Of a stretch of 33,639 nucleotides of DNA, positions 26,080 to 33,639 are shown one piece after another. This DNA is from Acidimicrobiaceae bacterium (GTDB taxonomy: Bacteria > Actinomycetota > Acidimicrobiia > Acidimicrobiales > Aldehydirespiratoraceae): contig VYCW01000133.1 of assembly GCA_009843735.1 (NCBI GenBank), positions 1 through 33,639 of the forward strand, given 5' to 3'. Position 1 is the stretch's first letter. Each line of letters opens with the position of its first letter. Below the pieces are notes generated by a model. That model was given only the letters and a program-made list of their open reading frames with translations, ran no database searches and was not told the origin of the DNA. Both the position numbers and the translations under genes were made by a program.

Positions 26080-26095
26080 TGTAGGGTTCGTTGCC

Positions 26096-27214
26096 GTGTG
26101 GTTGGCTCTCAGAGAGATTGCCCGATCGAAGGGACGTTTCGCACTTCTCGGCGGCGCCATCGGCTTGCTGGTGTTCTTGAACCTGTTCCAGCAGGCGCTG
26201 CTGAACGGCTTGGTTACCGACTTCATCGGAGCGGTCGAGAACCAGAACTCGCCGGTCCTGGTGTTCAGCGAGCAGGCCCGCAAGAACGTCGAGGGCAGCT
26301 TCCTCAGCCAAGACCAAGCCGACGCGATCGCCGCTGTCGAGGGCGTGGCTGACACCGCGCTGATCGGGCAGAACACCTTCACCGTGCTGGCCGGCGGCGA
26401 CGATGCGGACGCTGTCTTGTTCGGCTACGAGCTCGGTGGACTCGGTGAGCCCACTGCGCTGGTTGAGGGCACGCTGCCACAGGGCGCCAACCTAGCCGTG
26501 GCCACCGAGGCGGATGCCGACGCCGGGTTCGGGATCGGCGATGAGATCACGATCCTGGCTGATGGCGGTCCGGTCATCACCGTGGTTGGCCTGGCGTCGG
26601 AGTCCCGGTGGGCTGTGACTCCGACGCTGTTCGTCTCCTACGAGACCTTCGAGGCCGCCCAGCTTGCGGTCAATCCTGGGTCGGAGGTCGTGCTTCCGTC
26701 GCTGGTCGCTGTGCAGCCCGACGATGGGACCGACCTTGATGCCTTGACCGATGCGATCGATGCCTCGGTACCGGGCACCGAGGCGCTCACCAACCAGGAG
26801 GCCATCGATGGGAACCCCGCTGTCGTCAACACCAGCCAATCGTTCAACATCATCCTCACGCTGGGGTTCGTGGTCGTGTTAGTGGTCGTGGCCTTCTTCT
26901 TCTTGATCCTCACCGTCCAAAAGGCCAGGCCACTGACGCTGCTACGAGCGGTCGGCGCGCCGAGGGCGTTCCTGGTCAGGAACCTGGTCATTCAGATCGT
27001 GCTGGTGATGGCGGCCGGGATAGCGGCCGGTCTGGTCCTGACCTTTCTTGCCGTCGTCACCGCACCGGTGGGTGACGTCGCCATCTCCGTCCGGCCTTCG
27101 ACGGCGATCAGCACGGTTCTCACGCTGTTTGTACTGGCCCTGATCGCTGGGATCGCATCGATCAGAAGAGTCCTGCGCATCGACCCGATCGACGCCACTG
27201 TCGATGCCGCTTAG
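26096..27214 (+). CDS. ABC exporter permease (FtsX/MacB type), first of two
   Basis: 372 residues from a GTG at 26096; a GTG at 26072 would add eight residues but lies inside the operator-like palindrome. It begins with WLALREIARSKGRFALLGGAIGLLVFLNLF (cytoplasmic helix plus TM1). A large extracytoplasmic MacB-PCD-like domain (~40-250) follows, then three TM helices with the FtsX signature (FNIILTLGFVVVLVVVAFFFLILTVQKARPLTLLRAVGAP ... RRVLRIDPIDAT). Pairs with the following permease and ATPase to expel or extract a substrate at the outer face of the membrane (lipid, peptide or drug). Regulated by the divergent TetR gene by inference. Confidence 0.92.
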   Translation: MWLALREIARSKGRFALLGGAIGLLVFLNLFQQALLNGLVTDFIGAVENQNSPVLVFSEQARKNVEGSFLSQDQADAIAAVEGVADTALIGQNTFTVLAGGDDADAVLFGYELGGLGEPTALVEGTLPQGANLAVATEADADAGFGIGDEITILADGGPVITVVGLASESRWAVTPTLFVSYETFEAAQLAVNPGSEVVLPSLVAVQPDDGTDLDALTDAIDASVPGTEALTNQEAIDGNPAVVNTSQSFNIILTLGFVVVLVVVAFFFLILTVQKARPLTLLRAVGAPRAFLVRNLVIQIVLVMAAGIAAGLVLTFLAVVTAPVGDVAISVRPSTAISTVLTLFVLALIAGIASIRRVLRIDPIDATVDAA

Positions 27215-27260
27215 ATCCTGTGATGCCAGCCGTTTGTCGTAACCCGCTTGGGAGGATCCT

Positions 27261-28361
27261 ATGCGTCTGGCTATGAGGGAGTTGATTCGCCGTCCTGCCC
27301 GGTTCGTTTCCGCCGCTGGGCCGTTGACGCTGCTGGTGCTGTTGATGTTGTTCTTGGGTTGGCTCCTAGATGGGCTGTTCCTTGGCTCGACCGGCGCCAT
27401 CCGGGCCCATGGTGCTGACGGCTTCGTCTTTTCGGCTGACGCCCGAGAATCACTGTTGCGCTCGTCGGTCGACGAGGGTGACCTCAACGCCATCGCTGCA
27501 GTCGACGGTGTCGAATCGGTGAGCGGCATCGGTGTGTCACTTCTCGGAGCCGAGGTCCCGGGCGAAGATGACGTCGCCAACGTTGTCGTTGCCGGCTATC
27601 AGCTCGCTGGCGGCGTGCTCCCCGAGCCGCCGGCCCCGGGCACTGCATGGGCTGATCGCCAGTTCAACGCCCTCGGTGCCGGCATTGGCGACGTGGTGCT
27701 CGTCGGGCCGGCCGCGACCCCCATTGAGATCGTGGGGTGGGTCGATGACACCAACTACCTCCTGCTGAACACGCTGTGGGTCGACCCCGAGACCTGGCGC
27801 GAGATCCAAAACGCCAACCGACCGGACGCCATCGTGGCGCCCGGCGAGTTCCAAGTCGCTGCCGTCACCACGGTCGACGGAATCGACGAGGCGGCGGTCC
27901 GCTCGGCGATCGATGCCACCCTCGGCACCGAGACCTTGACCGAACAGGAGGCTGTCCTCGCCATCCCCGGCGTGCCGGAGCAGAACGCCACGATCGGCGC
28001 AGTGATCTACGCAACCGCAGTCGTCGTCGCGCTTGTAGTCGGCCTGTTCTTCGCCTTGATCACCTTGGAACGCACAGGGATCTATGCCCTGTTGAAAGCC
28101 ATCGGCGTCCACAATCGCAGCCTCGCCGTTGGACTCGTCACCCAAGCACTGCTGGTGGCATTAGTGGCGTTCATCGCTGGCGGCGCATTCGGTCTGTTTC
28201 TCGGCAGCGTGATGCCGGCCGAGGTCCCACTCGAGTTGAGCGTTGGCCGCGCAGTGTTCGTCCTGATCGCGGTCGCCGTAGCGGCCGTGGCCGGCAGCTT
28301 GGCTTCGCTCAGACGAATTGTCCGCATCGACCCTGCCTCGGCCATCGGTGCCGGGGTGTGA
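27261..28361 (+). CDS. ABC exporter permease (FtsX/MacB type), second
   Basis: 366 residues; the ATG at 27261 has GGGAGG five bases upstream. Same layout as its neighbour: MRLAMRELIRRPARFVSAAGPLTLLVLLMLFLGWLLDG (TM1), an extracytoplasmic domain (~45-245), then three TM helices with FALITLERTGIYALLKAIGVHNRSLAVG and a terminal RRIVRIDPASAIGAGV. The two permeases are paralogues and presumably form a heterodimer. Its stop precedes the ATPase ATG by ten bases. Confidence 0.93.
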   Translation: MRLAMRELIRRPARFVSAAGPLTLLVLLMLFLGWLLDGLFLGSTGAIRAHGADGFVFSADARESLLRSSVDEGDLNAIAAVDGVESVSGIGVSLLGAEVPGEDDVANVVVAGYQLAGGVLPEPPAPGTAWADRQFNALGAGIGDVVLVGPAATPIEIVGWVDDTNYLLLNTLWVDPETWREIQNANRPDAIVAPGEFQVAAVTTVDGIDEAAVRSAIDATLGTETLTEQEAVLAIPGVPEQNATIGAVIYATAVVVALVVGLFFALITLERTGIYALLKAIGVHNRSLAVGLVTQALLVALVAFIAGGAFGLFLGSVMPAEVPLELSVGRAVFVLIAVAVAAVAGSLASLRRIVRIDPASAIGAGV

Positions 28362-28371
28362 GGAGGAGACC

Positions 28372-29061
28372 ATGCCTGCTCTTGAGTTCCACGAGGTCAA
28401 CAAGACCTACCGAACCGGCGGTACCGACATCGTCGCGCTCGACCATGCCAATCTGACGGTGGACGACGACGAGATCGTGGCCTTGCTCGGGCCATCGGGC
28501 TCGGGAAAGACGACTCTGTTGTCTATCGCGGGTGGGCTGCTGACCCCGACCAACGGCGCCGTGCACGTCGGGGGCAACGACATCACGTCCTACTCCGCGA
28601 AGGAGCTGACACAGTTCCGGGCCCGAAGCGTGGGATTCGTCTTCCAAACCGTCAACCTGGTGCCCTTCCTCACCGCCAGGGAGAACCTCCTGGTGGTAGC
28701 CAGGATCACCGGCCTGCCCAGCAAGACCGCAGCCCGACGGGCAGACACGCTCTTGAAGGAACTCGGTCTCGACCACCGCGCCCAGAACCTGCCGACGCAG
28801 CTCTCGGGCGGCGAGCGGCAACGCGTCGCCATCGGCCGAGCACTCATGAACGAGCCGGAGCTCGTCCTCTTCGACGAACCAACCTCAGCCCTCGACACCT
28901 CCCTGGGTGAACAGGTGATGGAACTGATCCGCAAAGAAGTGAAGGGTCGAGAAACGGCGTCAGTCATCGTCACCCACGACACACGCATGACCGCCCACGC
29001 CGACCGGACCATCCACATCGTCGATGGTCGCCTCGATGCCGGCGCTGCCCAACCGGCCTGA
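28372..29061 (+). CDS. ABC exporter ATPase (MacB/LolD type)
   Basis: 229 residues from the ATG at 28372, with AGGAGGAG a few bases upstream; this start removes a spurious N-terminal extension overlapping the permease. Walker A is GPSGSGKT (40-47), the Q-loop lies in VGFVFQTVNLVPFLTARENLL, the signature is QLSGGERQRVAIGRAL, Walker B is LVLFDEPTSALD and the H-loop is VIVTHD. Length and VNLVPFLTA are typical of MacB/LolD ATPases. It completes the permease-permease-ATPase operon under the divergent TetR. Downstream (29062-29180) no gene is visible. Confidence 0.96.
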   Translation: MPALEFHEVNKTYRTGGTDIVALDHANLTVDDDEIVALLGPSGSGKTTLLSIAGGLLTPTNGAVHVGGNDITSYSAKELTQFRARSVGFVFQTVNLVPFLTARENLLVVARITGLPSKTAARRADTLLKELGLDHRAQNLPTQLSGGERQRVAIGRALMNEPELVLFDEPTSALDTSLGEQVMELIRKEVKGRETASVIVTHDTRMTAHADRTIHIVDGRLDAGAAQPA

Positions 29062-29180
29062 CCAGACCGCCGACAACTCGAGTGGGAGGCACCGGACCCC
29101 CCTCAGCAGCGCCCGGCTAGCCTCAAGACGCCAAGATGCGGTCGGTTTGCGCTATTCGCGCAGCAAATCGCGCACGCCCC

Positions 29181-29200
29181 GCCCTCGGCCCTCGGCCCTC
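29181..29200 (+). repeat. Tandem copies of the tRNA 5' heptamer GCCCTCG
   Basis: GCCCTCG at 29181-29187 and 29188-29194, then GCCCTC at 29195-29200, run straight into the tRNA whose first seven bases are again GCCCTCG. Each copy could in principle pair with the 3' acceptor strand. Confidence 0.8.
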
Positions 29201-29272
29201 GCCCTCGTAGCTCAGTGGATAGAGCATCGGTCTCCTAAACCGTGTGCGCAGGTTCGATTCCTGCCGGGGGCA
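29201..29272 (+). tRNA. tRNA-Arg (anticodon CCT)
   Basis: Cloverleaf by eye: acceptor GCCCTCG/CGGGGGC (one G-U), D arm GCTC...GAGC, and anticodon loop CTCCTAA with CCT at 29234-29236. The T arm is GCAGG-TTCGATT-CCTGC, and the discriminator is A. The outermost anticodon-stem pair is U-U. The CCA end is not encoded. Reads AGG codons. 72 nt, one shorter than usual. Confidence 0.93.
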
Positions 29273-29320
29273 CTCGTTCCTTTGGGGTGACGGACTCTGT
29301 CGAGCGGGCTCCGGTGGCCG

Positions 29321-30376
29321 TCAGGATGGCTCGATCGGCGCGAGCGTGAAGGAGATCCGGTCGTAGTACAGGCGAGTGAGTCCCTCGAAGCCCGAGTCGG
29401 TGCCCACGATCAACCACGCGCTGCCGGAGTCGTCTGCCTTCACGACGACCGGCCTGTCCATGCTGTCGAGGGTCTTGAGGCGAAACTCGTCACCCACGAT
29501 GTCGGGATGCCCCACGTTGCCGACCACCGCCATCTGCGAGCCGCTCCGGGACTGGTTGCCCTTGTCGATGTTCATCCGGAGATGGCCGCTGCTGTCACGC
29601 GCGGCCTCGGGTTCTGCGGTGGAGGCGCCCGCCTTCACGTACACGCTCGAGCCGGGGGAGCCGCCGATCCCGACTGATGCCAGGGCGGCGTTGGTGGCCA
29701 GATCGACGGTCGCCGACACGGTGTAGGAAGCCGCCGGGGTCAAGTCGTCCACCCGTCGCTTCAGGTACATGAACAGGTCGTCGCTGCGGTTGTGGCCTTG
29801 GACGTACATGCCTGCGCCGTCGAGTCCGTCGGGTAGGGCCTGGTGCCCGCCGTCGAGTTCGTAGATCGACTGGTCGTAGTCCTCCGGCAGGTCGGCGAAG
29901 TCAACCATCCAACCATCGGCATCGGACTCGAACGAGAAGTCGAACTCAACCAGGTCCGGGCCGGGCTCGGGACTCTCCTCGCTGCCGTCGGGCGCCTCCG
30001 GCTCGGTGGTAGTCGGTTCAGGTGCCTCCGTCTCGGGCTCTTGGGGCTCGGTGATAGTCGGCTCAGGCGTCTCGGGTTCGGGTGCTTCCGGTTCGGTGGT
30101 TGTCGGCTCAGGCGCGTCGGGCTCGGGCGTCACCGGCTCGGTCACGGCCGGTTCGGGGGTTGTTGGCTCGGGCGTGACCGACTCGGTCACGGTGGGCTCA
30201 GGGGCTTCCGGCTCGGTGGTATCCGGTTCGGCAATGGCCGGCTCGGGCGTAGCTGGCACGCTGGGTGCGTCGTCGGACGCGCAGCCCACGATGGCGATTG
30301 CCACGAGTGCGATCATCGGCAGCGGCCATCGTCTCGGGCGCTGCGCAGGCAGGGATCCTCGCGTCACCGACACCAC
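29321..30376 (-). CDS. Surface lipoprotein with long Pro/Glu/Thr linker and beta-rich C-terminal domain
   Basis: 351 residues from a GTG at 30376. A basic N-terminus and hydrophobic stretch end in lipobox AIVGC, lipidated at Cys32. Residues ~38-145 are a low-complexity linker of imperfect EPTTTEPEAPEP-like units that would extend away from the membrane. The C-terminal ~200 residues (FDFSFESDADGWMVDFADLPEDYDQSIYELDGG ... GMYVQGHNRSDDLFMYLKRRV ... YYDRISFTL) look like a jelly-roll, carbohydrate-binding-like sandwich, a pattern seen in many uncharacterised secreted proteins. No catalytic motif recognised. Convergent with the tRNA. Confidence 0.85.
   Translation of the reverse strand: MVSVTRGSLPAQRPRRWPLPMIALVAIAIVGCASDDAPSVPATPEPAIAEPDTTEPEAPEPTVTESVTPEPTTPEPAVTEPVTPEPDAPEPTTTEPEAPEPETPEPTITEPQEPETEAPEPTTTEPEAPDGSEESPEPGPDLVEFDFSFESDADGWMVDFADLPEDYDQSIYELDGGHQALPDGLDGAGMYVQGHNRSDDLFMYLKRRVDDLTPAASYTVSATVDLATNAALASVGIGGSPGSSVYVKAGASTAEPEAARDSSGHLRMNIDKGNQSRSGSQMAVVGNVGHPDIVGDEFRLKTLDSMDRPVVVKADDSGSAWLIVGTDSGFEGLTRLYYDRISFTLAPIEPS
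29985..30262 (-). repeat. Imperfect minisatellite coding for Pro/Glu/Thr repeats
   Basis: Short degenerate units around GGCTCGG and CGGTTCAGG repeat within the lipoprotein linker. It is a coding low-complexity region, expected to vary in length between strains; not a CRISPR. Confidence 0.7.
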
Positions 30377-30429
30377 AGGAACTTCAACCGTACCGGCGGT
30401 AGCTGCCTCCTAGGTCGGGCCGCGGGGGT

Positions 30430-31353
30430 CTACGGCAGCCTTCTGGCTCGCCCCTTCAGCCAGACCGCCAGCCAGATGAGACACAGCATCCCCACTGCGG
30501 CCCACTCGGCCCGGTCTGCGATACGGACCGCCTCGGGGACATCGTCGGGGTCGGGCCGCGGTCCGTCCCCCAGCAAGGGGCGATTCTCCTCTGTGTCTCC
30601 GTAGCGCAGCGGGCCGCCCAGCTCGCGGCCTAGGGCTGCGGCCATCGCTGCCTCGGCCACGCCCGCATTCGGGGACGGGTGGGCCTTCGCGTAACGCCGC
30701 ACGGCAGCGAGGATCTCCCGGGCCCGGTCGGGACGCAGCACGGTCACCAGTCCGGCGAAGATCCGGGCCGGCACGTAGTTGGCTATGTCGTCGAGGCGGG
30801 CCGCGGCCCAGCCGAAGTTGCCGTACCTCTCGTCGCGCCGGCCCACCATGGCGTCCATCGTGTTGATGGCCCGGTAGGCGACCGCTCCGGGCGCGCCCGC
30901 GACCGCGGCCCAGAACGCAGGGGCGATCACCGCATCGACGCTGTTCTCGGCCACTGACTCAATGACCGCGGCTGCGATTCCCGAGTCGTCCAGCTCCGAC
31001 GGGTCGCGGCCCACCAGCGAAGGCAACTCCGTCCGGGCTGCAGCCAGGTCACCCGCCGCGGCCAGTTCACCGACGCGGGACGCCACCCGGCGCAACTCCC
31101 GACCCGCGGCCACCGCCCACGTGGCCACCGCGGTCGATCCGGCGACCGTGCCCGCGGCCGCCCCCATGACCGCACCCGACAATGCGTAGACGGCTCCGTT
31201 CAGGCGGCGGTCGGCCCACAGCGCCTCCTCGACCCGTTCCATGGTGCGGCCGAAGCCGGCCACCGGATGGACGTCCGCGGGCGGCTCGCCGACGAGGCGG
31301 TCCAGCACCAGCCCGGCCGCGGCCGCCAGGCATCGCCGTCCCAGCCGGTTCAC
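30430..31353 (-). CDS. cbiB: Adenosylcobinamide-phosphate synthase (CbiB/CobD family)
   Basis: 307 residues from the GTG at 31353; a much longer frame upstream overlaps the CbiZ gene and lacks homology. Joins aminopropanol (or its phosphate) to adenosylcobyric acid in the membrane. Diagnostic blocks are GLVLDRLVGEPPADVHPVAGFGRTMERVEEALW (N-terminus), DSGIAAAVIESVAENSVDAVIAPAFWAAVAGAPGAVAYRAINTMDAMVGRRDERYGNFGWAAARLDDIANYVPAR (the most conserved core) and KAHPSPNAGVAEAAMAAALG. Multiple hydrophobic helices, normal length. Last gene of the leftward corrinoid set after CbiZ and the CobD/CobC-like enzyme. Confidence 0.95.
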   Translation of the reverse strand: MNRLGRRCLAAAAGLVLDRLVGEPPADVHPVAGFGRTMERVEEALWADRRLNGAVYALSGAVMGAAAGTVAGSTAVATWAVAAGRELRRVASRVGELAAAGDLAAARTELPSLVGRDPSELDDSGIAAAVIESVAENSVDAVIAPAFWAAVAGAPGAVAYRAINTMDAMVGRRDERYGNFGWAAARLDDIANYVPARIFAGLVTVLRPDRAREILAAVRRYAKAHPSPNAGVAEAAMAAALGRELGGPLRYGDTEENRPLLGDGPRPDPDDVPEAVRIADRAEWAAVGMLCLIWLAVWLKGRARRLP

Positions 31354-31396
31354 AACATGGCCCCAGGCGCTGAGCCGATCATTGGCAGCGGCACGC

Positions 31397-31981
31397 TCAA
31401 TCCCGCGGGCCGGCCCCGGCCCACACCGCTCGATAGACCGCCTGGCCGAGCCGCGAGCCCCACTGCGACCGCGGACCGGAGAAGCGTTCTGGCGCACCCC
31501 CGAAGGGCCATACCACTGTCACCGCGTCGGTGGCGGTGCCGGTCCCGGGCACGCCCCGGTCGCCCAGAGCCTGAGCCTTGGCCTCGGTGGCTGTGATCAC
31601 TGCGTTGACCGCGGCCCCCGGATCGAGCGCCACCGGCATCTGCACGACCAGGTTGATCGTGCCCGGTGCGCTCGTCGCCTCCGTCGCCGCGGCGGGATCG
31701 GCGGCCCAGGTTGGATGGCTGATCCCCACCGTGGCGTCGACCGACACGCCTTCGCAGTCGGCGCCTACCAAGCCGTTCAGGTCGACCGCGGTGAACATGG
31801 CGACACCGGCGCCGTCCAGGTCGAGTTCGGCCGCGACCTCCGCAGCATGCTCGGCCAGGTCCGTGCGCCCGTAGTCCGACGCCACGCCGATGTTGAGCAC
31901 CCAGTCGATCCGGCCGAAGCCGCCACCCACCGGCGCCGACGACAAAGCCGGCACAGGCACCGGCCAACGCCACACGAGCAC
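31397..31981 (-). CDS. cbiZ: Adenosylcobinamide amidohydrolase (CbiZ)
   Basis: 194 residues from the GTG at 31981, chosen because the CbiZ fold begins at WRWPVPVPALSSAPVGGGFGRIDWVLNIGVASDYGRTDL; longer forms have unrelated composition. Further blocks: AGVAMFTAVDLNGLVG and, near the end, GVPGTGTATDAVTVVWPFGG, the best-known CbiZ motif. CbiZ cuts the aminopropanol side chain of adenosylcobinamide or pseudocobalamin, giving adenosylcobyric acid, so that imported corrinoids can be rebuilt with the cell's own lower ligand. Sits between the CobD-like and CbiB genes, which supply the reattachment steps. Confidence 0.92.
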   Translation of the reverse strand: MLVWRWPVPVPALSSAPVGGGFGRIDWVLNIGVASDYGRTDLAEHAAEVAAELDLDGAGVAMFTAVDLNGLVGADCEGVSVDATVGISHPTWAADPAAATEATSAPGTINLVVQMPVALDPGAAVNAVITATEAKAQALGDRGVPGTGTATDAVTVVWPFGGAPERFSGPRSQWGSRLGQAVYRAVWAGAGPRD

Positions 31982-32031
31982 GCCGCGATGGCCTGCCGCG
32001 GCAGGGACCAGACAGGGCTCGACGCGATCGC

Positions 32032-33000
32032 TCAAGGGTTGGAGCCGTTGCTCAAACGGCTCAGAGCCCGTTCCAGGCGGTCCAGGCCTGCGCTGTCGGG
32101 CACGGCCACTCGCACATGGTCCGGCATTCCGAAGCTGGTGCAGTCGCGGACGACCACCCCCTGCTGGGCGAGACGCTCCCGAAGGCCCGGCGCTCGCACC
32201 AGCACCCAGGGCGCATCGGCCGCGCTGACCTGCCAGCCGCTTCGGCGGAACAGGTCGGCGAGCTCCACCCGGCTGGCAGCGATAGCCCGCGACCAGCCGG
32301 CCAGGTCTGTGCACTCCAGAAGCTCCGCCAGCACAGCCAGCCCCAGAGAACTCACCGCCCACTGGGGCTGATGGCGAGCGAACCGCCCCACATCGTCGGC
32401 GATCACATAGCCGAGCCGCAGCCCCGGGCAGGCGAACACTTTGGTCAGCGATCCGACGACCACGCCCTGGCGCCCAGCCGACCACCGTCCAATGGCTAGC
32501 GGATAGAAGGCCTCGTCCCATACGTCGGCCACCTCGTCCGCGCCGGCCAGCACCCCGCTGGGGTTGTGGGGGTCACTGCGCCACACCGGCCCGTCCGTGC
32601 CCCGGGGGTGCAGGCCGAACTCCGGCTCCGAACGGACCTGCCCTCCGATCTCACGGGCCACCGCGGCCACTGCCGCCGCCCCGCCGTTGGTCAGCAGCAG
32701 CCGCTCGGGCTCGACTCCGATGGCCTCGGCCAGCATGCGGGCCGCATCCGACGGATCCGGATAGCGCCGCAGGGACTCCAGGTGGCGGGCCGCGACCGCA
32801 CCGACGTCGGGTGCGAACGGGTTGAGGTTCTGCGACAAGTCGAGGATCGAGCCGGGGTCGAACCCGAGCGCCTCAGCCAGCCGGGAACCGTCGCCGCCGT
32901 GCGGTCCCGGCGGCGGGATCGAGCGCGGCCCGTCCGAGGCTCGGCGAGCCGGGACGGCCGGCCCCGCCCGGTCGGACAGTCGCGCCGATGCTGCATCCAC
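32032..33000 (-). CDS. Class I/II aminotransferase-fold enzyme, threonine-phosphate decarboxylase-like (CobD/CobC)
   Basis: About 322 residues from a GTG at 33000; a GTG at 33021 is equally possible, and the start is not well fixed. Blocks include GPHGGDGSRLAEALGFDPGSILDLSQNLNPFAPD, typical of CobD/CobC, LLTNGGAAAVAAVAREIGG, DPHNPSG, VWDEAFYPL, and SLTKVFACPGLRLGYVIAD with the PLP lysine. CobD makes (R)-1-aminopropanol O-2-phosphate from threonine phosphate; HisC-like relatives are similar. The following CbiZ and CbiB genes favour the cobalamin role. Somewhat shorter than E. coli/Salmonella CobD (about 364), with a compact segment before the NPSG motif. Confidence 0.88.
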   Translation of the reverse strand: MDAASARLSDRAGPAVPARRASDGPRSIPPPGPHGGDGSRLAEALGFDPGSILDLSQNLNPFAPDVGAVAARHLESLRRYPDPSDAARMLAEAIGVEPERLLLTNGGAAAVAAVAREIGGQVRSEPEFGLHPRGTDGPVWRSDPHNPSGVLAGADEVADVWDEAFYPLAIGRWSAGRQGVVVGSLTKVFACPGLRLGYVIADDVGRFARHQPQWAVSSLGLAVLAELLECTDLAGWSRAIAASRVELADLFRRSGWQVSAADAPWVLVRAPGLRERLAQQGVVVRDCTSFGMPDHVRVAVPDSAGLDRLERALSRLSNGSNP

Positions 33001-33115
33001 GGGCGCCGATCGTACTGCCACCGAGCCGGCTGCTCGCTCGGAACGAACCGGGCTGCTTCGGGCGTATCTTGCTGAGATGATCGTTCGCCCACCGGTGCCA
33101 GGCTGAGGCCGGTCG

Positions 33116-33639
33116 ATGCCCGTGGTAGACCCCTTCGCCGAGACCCGCCTGGGGCCGGTGACCCTGCGCAACCGGATCATCAAGGCGGCCACCTTTGAGG
33201 GCGTGATGCCCGAGGCTCTCGTCACGCCCGAGCTGATCGAGTACCACCGGGCGGTGGCCGCGGGCGGGGCCGGTATGTCGACCGTCGCTTACCTGGCGGT
33301 GGCCCCCGAGGGGCGCACCCACGCCGAATGCATCTGGCTGCGTCCGGAGGCGGTGCCCGGACTGCGCCGGCTTACCGACGCCATTCACGCCGATGGCGCG
33401 GCCGCCGGCGCCCAGATAGGCCACGCTGGGCCGGTGGCCAACTCCCGGTCCAACAAGGCCGCGTCGCTGGCGCCCAGCCGGCGGTTCAACCCGCTGGCCA
33501 TGCGGGTCATCCGCTCCGCCACCGACGCCGACATCACCCGCGTCACCAACGACTACGCCCGGGCCGCCCGCCTCGCCGCCGACGGCGGCTTCGACGCCAT
33601 CGAGATCCACCTCGGCCACAACTACCTGCTCAGCGCCTT
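33116..33639 (+). CDS. Old Yellow Enzyme-family NADH:flavin oxidoreductase, partial (cut by right edge)
   Basis: The first 174 residues are visible from the ATG at 33116, with GAGG upstream. FMN-barrel signatures: FAETRLGPVTLRNRIIKAATFEGVMPEALVTPELIEYHRAVAAGGAGMSTVAYLAVAPEGRT, then AQIGHAGPVAN (substrate/flavin His region), and AARLAADGGFDAIEIHLGHNYLLSAF with His-x-x-His-Asn in the conserved active-site loop. Relatives reduce enoates, dienoyl-CoA or N-demethylate betaines (stachydrine/dimethylglycine-type enzymes), so the substrate is open. The [4Fe-4S] and NADH domains, if present, lie beyond the window. Confidence 0.9.
   Translation, partial: MPVVDPFAETRLGPVTLRNRIIKAATFEGVMPEALVTPELIEYHRAVAAGGAGMSTVAYLAVAPEGRTHAECIWLRPEAVPGLRRLTDAIHADGAAAGAQIGHAGPVANSRSNKAASLAPSRRFNPLAMRVIRSATDADITRVTNDYARAARLAADGGFDAIEIHLGHNYLLSA

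Noticed and set aside
29201-29272. tRNA-Arg as a phage or island attachment site
   Set aside because: No integrase and no direct repeat of the tRNA 3' end elsewhere in the window; only the 5' heptamer is repeated.
29985-30262. Regular repeats that could suggest a CRISPR array
   Set aside because: Units are short, degenerate and contiguous, and translate to a Pro/Glu/Thr linker in a lipoprotein.
31397-32521. A 374-residue form of CbiZ
   Set aside because: The N-terminal ~180 residues are a shifted reading of the CobD-like gene; only the last ~194 residues match CbiZ.

Overview
The window is about 33.6 kb of very GC-rich DNA. Its gene content points to a high-GC actinobacterium, plausibly an Acidimicrobiia-type lineage. 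Supporting traits are three luciferase-like (LLM, probably F420- or flavin-linked) oxidoreductases, an Ada-AlkA repair fusion followed by ogt, Sec/lipoprotein signals ahead of acidic linkers, and many GTG starts with coupled stop/start junctions. The lineage is an inference from gene families; no rRNA or strong marker gene is present. One tRNA (Arg, CCT) was found. No CRISPR array, transposase or prophage was seen.

Region 1 (1-8.6 kb) is an osmolyte locus. It holds a BCCT-type betaine/choline transporter (cut by the left edge) and, divergent from it, a 691-residue protein. This joins an extracytoplasmic glycine-betaine-binding (OpuAC) domain to a complete bacterial ionotropic-glutamate-receptor-like module with a K+-type TVGYG filter. 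Facing them is an OpuA/ProU-type operon read leftward: a lipoprotein with two OpuAC domains (834 bp apparently identical in tandem), an ATPase, and a permease with two transport domains. The channel fusion is the outstanding find: a candidate osmolyte-gated K+ channel sitting beside the importers for the same solutes.

Region 2 (8.6-17.3 kb) looks catabolic. It has an amidohydrolase lacking the usual metal/catalytic Asp, three LLM oxidoreductases, an AhpD/CMD-like protein with an incomplete redox motif, a class C beta-lactamase-fold hydrolase, a GcvT-like folate-dependent demethylase and a LysR regulator. A diverged ~94-bp copy of the LysR promoter/start region lies upstream of the GcvT-like gene.

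Region 3 (17.4-22.2 kb) is DNA repair plus a small regulated operon: ada-alkA fusion, ogt, a 53-residue protein, an HTH protein and a DUF1697 protein. A paired CGGACA operator-like array lies in the ada/decarboxylase divergent region, and a 9-5-9 palindrome precedes the small operon. A group II PLP decarboxylase follows.

Region 4 (22.2-29.3 kb) has a DUF2461 protein, a small membrane protein, a haloalkane-dehalogenase-like hydrolase, a DUF1295 membrane enzyme, and a TetR regulator divergent from a three-gene MacB/Lol-type ABC exporter. The tRNA-Arg follows, preceded by tandem copies of its own 5' acceptor heptamer.

Region 5 (29.3 kb to the end) has a Pro/Glu/Thr-rich surface lipoprotein and a corrinoid salvage set read leftward (CobD/CobC-like aminotransferase, CbiZ, CbiB). 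The right edge cuts an Old-Yellow-Enzyme-family oxidoreductase.
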